Positions 5,901 to 9,440 of a stretch of DNA of 9,440 bases are shown piece by piece. How positions within the stretch are numbered: the stretch's first letter is position 1; every line of letters begins with the position of its first letter. The notes beneath the pieces were generated by a model. The model saw nothing but the letters and a program-made list of their open reading frames with translations. It was not told the origin of the DNA and ran no database searches. Source of the DNA: JAQBGV01 sp032128395 (lineage in GTDB: Bacteria > Planctomycetota > UBA8108 > UBA1146); assembly GCA_032128395.1 (NCBI GenBank), contig JAQBGV010000231.1, positions 1 through 9,440 of the forward strand, written 5' to 3'. Made by a program: the position numbers and the translations under genes.

Positions 5901-7083
5901 CCCGGCTCTCGGCGGGATCGCCGGGGCTGGCGGGGGCGCCGGTGGTGGTGGCGGCGACGCCGACACCACGACAGTGGGTCTCGCCTCCGCGGGCGGCATG
6001 CCGCCCACGATGCCCTCCGAGTTGATCGACTCCGGTCCCCCGATCGGCGGCGGCGGCGGCGGCGGCGGTCCGACCCCGGGCAACCTCGCCATCCCCGCGC
6101 AACCCGGTGGGTCGCTGATCGGCGTCGGCCCCTGCGCTTCCGGGGCTGGCGGCGGCGGCGGCTACGGAGTCGTCGGTGAAGACGGAGCCACCACCACGGG
6201 TTGCCCCGAAGCGGGGATCGGGGGATCGCAGTTCGGCTCGACCTTCTGGCTCGTCACGGATCCGAACGATCCGACGAACTCCATCCCGACGCTGTTCGGC
6301 GGCGGTGGAGGTGCCGGAGGCGGCGCATTCTCCAACGGAATCGACGTCGCCGCACCGGGAACCGGGGGCGGAGGCGCCGCAGGCTTCGTCCAGATCTCCG
6401 CCGGGGGACAGCTCAAAGTGCACTCGACCGGTATCGTTCGAGCCGTCGGCGGCCGCGCATTCCGTGCCCCGATCGATGGGGGGAACGGAGGCGGGGGCGC
6501 CGGCGGTGCGATCCGGATCCAGGGGCAGAGCATCGTCGAGATCCAAACCGGTTCGCAGTTCGACGTCAGAGGTGGACTGGCGAATCAGGATCCAGCCTCG
6601 GCGGGTCTGAACCCCAGCTACCCCGTCAACTTGAGCTTCGCGGGTGGGGATGGCGGGAGCGGTCGGATTCGAATCGAGACCCCGCTCGGATTCTCCGACG
6701 GGAGCACTCTGACGACGAATCCGCAGTACTCCCCGGGGCTCTTCGCCACGGCTGGGTTGACCCGCAGACGCGCCGTCTCACTCCCCTACTTGGTGAGCGT
6801 CGACGGGGTGAGCATCCTCCGCCCGAGCCTTTTCCCCGTTCCGACCTCTCCCTTCCAGTTCGCCCAATTCGCGAGCCCCCTCCCGCAGGACGCCCACGCG
6901 ATCATCCTCTTCGAGGGTGCGTTCGCCGACCCGACCGACAACGGGAAGCCAGGGACGTACTTCGGGCTCGTCGATGACCCGTCCTTCCTCAACGGGGTCG
7001 ACTACATCCGCGGTCAGTGGTTCCTCTTCTCGAGCCCGATCAGCTCGCCGCAAGTGGAGAGCATCGTGCTGCCTTTCGACTGA
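2956..7083 (+). CDS. Large predicted lipoprotein with IPT/TIG-like domain and duplicated Gly-rich modules
   Basis: 1375 residues from a GTG start. The N-terminus is a lipoprotein signal: basic segment to about residue 27, hydrophobic core 28-42, lipobox LAAGC with Cys44. The mature protein would be lipid-anchored in the envelope, inner or outer face unknown. An IPT/TIG-like fold covers about 63-165 (VTSISPAEGKPGDILTLSG start). About 166-440 looks like further Ig-like beta domains, including a TYNFTWDT stretch near 383-390. Two homologous Gly-rich modules follow, about 497-855 and 896-1245. Each begins with a D-P-(S/A)-NPI segment and ends in GRIRIE; short beta strands alternate with runs of Gly, as expected for a beta-helix or solenoid with glycine loops. 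The last 120 residues or so form a separate domain ending VESIVLPFD. No catalytic motif is seen. An adhesive, surface-layer or matrix role is inference. It forms its own unit, bounded by the 7118-7152 terminator. Confidence 0.85.
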   Translation: MTQAATRPRNGIIHGLVSSKCLTSKRLWGLALIGLLALTLAAGCNTGNRGVSGPPGLAPPPVGFPIVTSISPAEGKPGDILTLSGKNFSPVASENIVTFTDNSQTVNIIGKVESVNVGPFDPTDGALSSMTVRVPSGVRSGFIFLAIRTPTGTLNAQMQQSSFTAAPVIIGVAVNDNGQGTAVLRDVAANLVTDFVWLIGYNLGSSVTDVEIFDGTQVLPADAVVPGLPPNATYSLGAGLEAIGVDLPAGLIPSGGCTTSVLEFTAISSGGTGFPLTSGPFEMPYAVVNPASFTISAIPAHFTGAITPSGIRSGDLDVTFNFVSGPADARWDVVVEYQDPTDPSGNSFIQCTPAPGSMTGATLLTGIPNHRSSTPGIIGPGVTYNFTWDTAADLPGANGTAVSRVRLRPTNPNPLSAGSVSPCVGSLITDWLVIDNSVSTPGTIVEEFSDNEHEDQVSTALWNPSGSGVLTAGPGFPTAPNWGTGTVDVSLDPGSSYLIDTDFGFIVNVTDPSNPIDELSSIQNPGAVIGEMHVRSFVIQDGAIVTIAGSKPLVIRCSGDGSASFSAATIAGELLLSGENAIAGETDTQGFGGAGGPGGGDGGDGALIVVDVNNQAVTAVQNATSGELNGGEAGPSVSWVAFGTSTSLPKGGPGGGGGQGDPGVPLGTSWVNVSRGSGEDGLNTYSPLNNFNAPVGRGGFPHGDSAITNLRGGSGGGGGGGVGIRLTTPTSLAPKHGGGGGGGGGAFSLTARGSVVISGTIHCDGGNGSKGTAGNPGTQSGAGGGGAGGSIVFRATGNIALAEGVELTCVGGFGGVTSSSGPNIHRGGDGAFGRIRIEANGQILAPGIGDFTLVNPPMGTGGPITSGQSATGSIAAEIGTGIDGPLDQSVLGSSGTFRVDTSLGKIFDIADPANPIEVFANMSGDGTFELNRLDIPVAVSLFAVGPNPLIFRVAGPVDVHGLIDVSGQDGEIPDFADVANPTPALGGIAGAGGGAGGGGGDADTTTVGLASAGGMPPTMPSELIDSGPPIGGGGGGGGPTPGNLAIPAQPGGSLIGVGPCASGAGGGGGYGVVGEDGATTTGCPEAGIGGSQFGSTFWLVTDPNDPTNSIPTLFGGGGGAGGGAFSNGIDVAAPGTGGGGAAGFVQISAGGQLKVHSTGIVRAVGGRAFRAPIDGGNGGGGAGGAIRIQGQSIVEIQTGSQFDVRGGLANQDPASAGLNPSYPVNLSFAGGDGGSGRIRIETPLGFSDGSTLTTNPQYSPGLFATAGLTRRRAVSLPYLVSVDGVSILRPSLFPVPTSPFQFAQFASPLPQDAHAIILFEGAFADPTDNGKPGTYFGLVDDPSFLNGVDYIRGQWFLFSSPISSPQVESIVLPFD
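4444..5520 (+). repeat. Gly-rich module A of the lipoprotein (residues about 497-855)
   Basis: Starts SYLIDTDFGFIVNVTDPSNP. It continues with a beta-rich segment containing PLVIRCSG (552-559), then Gly-rich loops from 591 interleaved with strands such as GAFSLTARGSVVISGTIHC (745-763) and GSIVFRATGNIALAEGVEL (789-807). It closes with GGDGAFGRIRIE (827-838). The boundaries are approximate and were set by comparison with module B. Confidence 0.7.
5641..6690 (+). repeat. Gly-rich module B of the lipoprotein (residues about 896-1245)
   Basis: Starts TFRVDTSLGKIFDIADPANP, aligning with the start of module A. It continues with PLIFRVAG (948-955), Gly-rich loops from about 987, strands such as GFVQISAGGQLKVHSTGIV (1143-1161) and GAIRIQGQSIVEIQTGSQF (1184-1202), and ends GGDGGSGRIRIE (1230-1241). 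The order of landmarks is the same as in module A, which points to an internal duplication that has since diverged. Confidence 0.7.
6046..6068 (+). repeat. GGC trinucleotide tract (23 bases)
   Basis: An uninterrupted GGC run encodes eight consecutive Gly (residues 1031-1038). Length changes by whole units would keep the frame, so this is a likely site of length variation between strains. Confidence 0.85.
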
Positions 7084-7117
7084 TTCCCGTTCGACCGATC
7101 CCATAGAAGAGTTGCGG

Positions 7118-7155
7118 CAGGGGCCCGATCGGTGACGCCGATCGGGCCCCTGTTT
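7118..7155 (+). terminator. Intrinsic terminator between convergent genes
   Basis: A perfect 15-bp stem, CAGGGGCCCGATCGG (7118-7132) pairing with 7138-7152, closes on the loop TGACG and is followed by TTT. It lies 34 bases after the lipoprotein stop and 16 bases beyond the stop of the opposing methyltransferase gene. The short T-run favours the plus strand. The minus-strand flank has no T-run, so two-way action rests on stem strength only. Confidence 0.85.
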
Positions 7156-7168
7156 CGATGAGCAGCGC

Positions 7169-7975
7169 CTACGGCTTGCGTCCGATCCAGATCTGAGTCG
7201 TCGACTCCTCGGTGAGGGGAGACCGGTCGAAGCCGCCGAAGGCACTCTCGATCTCGAACCCGCACTCGCCGAGCAGCGCCCTGCACTGCGCCGGATCGAT
7301 CCAGCTGAAGTCCATCTCTCGGATCGTTCTCCCCTCCACACTCCCGTCCGACCGAGAGCGGTCCTCGACGCAGACGATCCGCATCGTCTGTTCCGCGAGA
7401 CAGAACGAGGAAGCGGTCCATAGATAGGAAGTCCCTCCGCCGGGGCGGGGGTGGACGTCGCGCAGAGTCTGGATCCCCTCGTGCTTCTCGGCGTAGGCCG
7501 GGTCGAACACGAAGTGGTCGAAGACGAGGCGCCCCCCCCGCTCGAGCATTTCGAAGACGTGGCGGATCGCGATCCGCTTGTCCTCGATGGTCGGGAGGTG
7601 GCCGATGGAGCGGAACGGGATGGAGATGAGCTTCGCGCTGGGGCCGAGCACGAAGTCCCGAAAGTCCCCCTCGATCAGCTCGATCGATTCGCTGAGCCCC
7701 TCCTCGGCCGCGCGCCGACGGCAGATCTCGAGCATGGCGGGGGAGGAGTCGACCCCGATCATCGGTCGCCCCTGGCGTGCCGCCTCCAGGATCAGACGGC
7801 CATTCCCGACCCCCAGTTCGACGACCGGGCCTTCGGTCTCGACGTAGAGCGGGACGTAGAATCCGGGGTGCTGGCCGCAGATCGGTGCGCTCGCGACCCA
7901 GCGGTCGTAGATCCCGGCCCAGCGGTCGAAGCGATTTCCGCCCCCTCCGTCGCTGTCCGCGCGGCTCCTGGACAT
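7169..7975 (-). CDS. Class I SAM-dependent methyltransferase
   Basis: 268 residues from the ATG at 7975, chosen because AGGAGG lies 6 bases upstream; the frame is open to an ATG at 8092, but that extension is low-complexity. The fold is the Rossmann-like methyltransferase type. FDRWAGIYDRW (about 16-26) is typical of the N-terminus of small-molecule methyltransferases. Motif I is VELGVGNGR (52-60), the SAM-binding loop. GVDSSPAML (74-82) carries the acidic residue expected to bind the ribose hydroxyls. EGDFRDF (102-108) is the adenine-contact region, followed by IPFRSIGHLP (119-128) and RGGRLVFDHF (146-155). The substrate cannot be read from sequence; resemblance is to the Methyltransf_25/11 type, used on metabolites rather than DNA. 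It is a single-gene unit converging on the lipoprotein gene. Its own candidate promoter lies at 8023-8050. Confidence 0.88.
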   Translation of the reverse strand: MSRSRADSDGGGGNRFDRWAGIYDRWVASAPICGQHPGFYVPLYVETEGPVVELGVGNGRLILEAARQGRPMIGVDSSPAMLEICRRRAAEEGLSESIELIEGDFRDFVLGPSAKLISIPFRSIGHLPTIEDKRIAIRHVFEMLERGGRLVFDHFVFDPAYAEKHEGIQTLRDVHPRPGGGTSYLWTASSFCLAEQTMRIVCVEDRSRSDGSVEGRTIREMDFSWIDPAQCRALLGECGFEIESAFGGFDRSPLTEESTTQIWIGRKP

Positions 7976-7981
7976 CGCTCC

Positions 7982-7987
7982 CCTCCT
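7982..7987 (-). promoter_or_regulatory. Ribosome binding site for the methyltransferase (AGGAGG)
   Basis: AGGAGG on the minus strand, 6 bases before the ATG at 7975. It supports that start over the upstream in-frame ATG at 8092. Confidence 0.8.
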
Positions 7988-8022
7988 TCCCGGGGGCGCC
8001 GGGTGGCGTCCCCCCCCATTGG

Positions 8023-8050
8023 AGAATAGCTGCGGAGGATCCTGAAGCAA
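8023..8050 (-). promoter_or_regulatory. Candidate promoter for the methyltransferase gene
   Basis: On the minus strand, TTGCTT (8050-8045) and TATTCT (8028-8023) are separated by 16 bases. The -10 matches TATAAT at four positions and the -35 keeps TTG. The predicted start near 8016 would give a leader of about 40 bases. This is a weak match, supported mainly by position. Confidence 0.35.
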
Positions 8051-8309
8051 CGAAGGGGACCGCTTCCCCCGGGCCCCGGAGATCGATACCATCCGGTCGG
8101 TTTCCGCGGCTCGGCCCCGGTGTCTCGTTGGCCCAGAGGTTTCGCCGCGATGGCTCTGTCTCGCTCGTTCCTCGGGGGTCGGCCAGGATCGGAGTCCACC
8201 CCGCTCGGATCGATCGCGACTTCCCGGAACGGACTCGCGTGCTGGTCGGCTCTCGGCTGCCCGGGCGAGTCTCCGGGTGACCTCCGATCACGCGGCGTAC
8301 CTCCGGGTC

Positions 8310-8317
8310 GGAGGGAG
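8310..8317 (+). promoter_or_regulatory. Ribosome binding site for the GAPDH-like gene (GGAGGGAG)
   Basis: GGAGGGAG ends 7 bases before the ATG at 8325. It selects that ATG over the in-frame ATG at 8277. Confidence 0.75.
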
Positions 8318-8324
8318 TTCCACG

Positions 8325-9395
8325 ATGGCGAACATCGTTCACGTGGTCGGCACCGGTACGATCGGCGAGCCTCTGATCGGGCTCCTCAGTCACTTTCGCG
8401 AGGAACTCGGCCTCGACGAAATCACCTTCAACAAGCGCACCCCGCTCTACACCGACCGGTCGAAGGTACAGGACCTTCTCCGACGCGGAGCACGACTTGC
8501 CACCAGTGCCGATGCGATGGCCGGGTTCGAGAAACTCGGCATGAAGGCGAGTCTCGAGGCCGGAGAAGCGATCGAGCGCGCCAGTGTGGTCATCGACTGC
8601 ACGCCCTCCGGCGCCGGCATCGCGAACAAGGAGCGGTACTACGAGAATGCTCCCGGGGTGAAGGGATTCATCGCGCAGGGCTCCGAATTCGGCTTCGGAA
8701 AGATGTATGCCCGGGGGATCAATGACGCCGCACTGCTCCCCGGCGAGGATCGTTTCCTACACGTCGTCAGCTGCAACACCCACAACCTCGCCGCCATCAT
8801 CCAGACCCTTGCCCTCGAAAATGGCCGGGACATGGAGAATCTCGTCTCCGCCGACTTCGTCTGCATGCGCCGCGCGAACGATGTCAGCCAGGACGACGGA
8901 TATGCTCCCTCGCCCCAGGTCGGGAGGCACAAGGAGGGACAGTTCGGCACCCACCATGCGCGCGATGCCTACCACCTCTTCCAGACTCTCGATCGCGACT
9001 ACAAGAACGTCTTCTCCAGTGCGTGCAAGCTGAACTCGCAGTACATGCACACGTTGCGCTTCCATCTGCGGACCGAGAAGCCGACTTCGATCGACCACAT
9101 GATGGAATTGATCCGGGAGAACGACCGCCTGGCGATCACCTACAAGAAGTCCGCGAATCAGGTGTTCAGCTTCGGCCGGGATCACGGCTTCTTCGGTCGG
9201 ATCTTGAATCAGACGGTGATTCCTCACGAGACGCTGACGGTCGTCGAGGACCGCGATATCTACGGATTCTGCTTCACACCCCAGGACGGGAACTCGCTGC
9301 TGAGCTCGGTCGCGGGCGCGCTCTGGCTGATCGACCCCGAGAGCTACGAGAAGCGTCTGCAGGGGTTGGGGCGGTACTTCTACGTGGAGGTTTAG
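8325..9395 (+). CDS. Type II (archaeal-type) glyceraldehyde-3-phosphate dehydrogenase-like protein
   Basis: 356 residues from the ATG at 8325, where the Rossmann strand begins directly (NIVHVVGTGTIGEP, residues 3-16). The type II phosphorylating GAPDH family uses NAD(P)+ to oxidise glyceraldehyde 3-phosphate in the cytosol and is best known from archaea, usually at about 335-345 residues. Shared landmarks in order: the GTGTIG nucleotide loop (9-14); FNKRTP (35-40), where archaeal enzymes have a K-x-x-P segment; LGMKASLEAGEAIERASVVI (71-90), then DCTPSGAG; VKGFIAQGSE (112-121); the nucleophile motif SCNT with Cys150; and THHARD (209-214), matching the archaeal SHHGPD with its catalytic His. 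Both catalytic residues are therefore kept. SCNT is followed by HNL instead of the usual TGL, and similarity is modest after about residue 250, so a related aldehyde or semialdehyde dehydrogenase with another substrate is possible. It appears to be monocistronic within the window. Confidence 0.78.
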   Translation: MANIVHVVGTGTIGEPLIGLLSHFREELGLDEITFNKRTPLYTDRSKVQDLLRRGARLATSADAMAGFEKLGMKASLEAGEAIERASVVIDCTPSGAGIANKERYYENAPGVKGFIAQGSEFGFGKMYARGINDAALLPGEDRFLHVVSCNTHNLAAIIQTLALENGRDMENLVSADFVCMRRANDVSQDDGYAPSPQVGRHKEGQFGTHHARDAYHLFQTLDRDYKNVFSSACKLNSQYMHTLRFHLRTEKPTSIDHMMELIRENDRLAITYKKSANQVFSFGRDHGFFGRILNQTVIPHETLTVVEDRDIYGFCFTPQDGNSLLSSVAGALWLIDPESYEKRLQGLGRYFYVEV

Positions 9396-9423
9396 GGGAG
9401 TGGATTTTCCCTATTTCTTGAGG

Positions 9424-9440
9424 GGGCTGGCTCCCAGCCC
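9424..9440 (+). terminator. Possible terminator hairpin cut by the window edge
   Basis: GGGCTGG (9424-9430) pairs perfectly with CCAGCCC (9434-9440) across a CTC loop, 28 bases after the GAPDH-like stop. The base of the stem and any T-run lie outside the window. Confidence 0.5.

Larger units (their letters stand above)
7976..8324. other. Divergent intergenic region between methyltransferase and GAPDH-like gene
   Basis: 349 bases hold the methyltransferase ribosome binding site and candidate promoter. For the plus-strand GAPDH-like gene I see a ribosome binding site but no convincing -35/-10 pair. An eight-C run sits at 8010-8017. No RNA gene or small coding frame was recognised. Confidence 0.5.

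Noticed and set aside
4975..6546. 523-codon open frame on the minus strand within the lipoprotein gene
   Set aside because: Opposite the GGN glycine codons; composition is Ala/Asp/Gly/Arg-rich without motifs, so it is a shadow frame.
4720..6660. Mycobacterial PE_PGRS protein
   Set aside because: Gly runs are similar in composition, but there is no PE domain, the N-terminus is a lipoprotein signal with an IPT-like fold, and no other mycobacterial feature is present.
7976..8092. N-terminal extension of the methyltransferase to ATG 8092
   Set aside because: AGGAGG 6 bases before ATG 7975 and the FDRWAGIYDRW family N-terminus fit the shorter form; the extension crosses the candidate promoter.
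8277..8324. Earlier ATG for the GAPDH-like gene
   Set aside because: It adds 16 residues before the Rossmann strand, while GGAGGGAG is placed correctly for ATG 8325.
1..9440. CRISPR array, tRNA, rRNA, transposase or integrase
   Set aside because: No regularly spaced direct repeats, cloverleaf, rRNA core sequence or DDE/tyrosine recombinase motif was recognised on either strand by eye.

Overview
The window is GC-rich bacterial DNA with GTG as well as ATG starts and clear purine-rich ribosome binding sites. The best lineage clue is the minus-strand gene at 380-2056. It joins a TonB-like N-terminus (one membrane anchor plus a proline-rich stretch) to an alpha/alpha-toroid domain with QW motifs, and its C-terminal block resembles the toroid proteins common in Planctomycetota. 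A large Gly-rich IPT/TIG lipoprotein fits the same kind of genome. I suggest Planctomycetota with moderate to low confidence; a related GC-rich group such as Myxococcota is not excluded.

Layout. (1) 1-2056, minus strand: a two-gene unit. The toroid membrane protein is followed, with an 11-base overlap, by the start of NAD(P)HX epimerase (nnrE), which runs off the left edge. (2) 2057-2955: about 900 bases with no convincing gene between divergent genes. It holds a candidate sigma70-type promoter, a strong 42-base hairpin with a competing long-range partner, a cluster of CTCGAG-type dyads, and a hairpin just before the next ribosome binding site. (3) 2956-7083, plus strand: a 1375-residue predicted lipoprotein with an IPT/TIG-like N-terminal half, two tandem copies of a Gly-rich, probably beta-helical module of about 350 residues, and a distinct C-terminal domain. 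(4) 7118-7152: a perfect 15-bp-stem terminator between convergent genes. (5) 7169-7975, minus strand: a class I SAM-dependent methyltransferase. (6) 8325-9395, plus strand: a type II (archaeal-type) glyceraldehyde-3-phosphate dehydrogenase-like protein that keeps the Cys and His expected for catalysis, followed by a hairpin cut by the right edge.

The genes do not form one obvious pathway. The toroid protein and the lipoprotein are both envelope proteins transcribed divergently from a structured intergenic region, so shared control is possible but unproven. NnrE (repair of hydrated NAD(P)H) and the GAPDH-like enzyme both touch nicotinamide cofactor metabolism, but they sit at opposite ends in separate transcription units. 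I saw no mobile element, CRISPR array, tRNA or rRNA.
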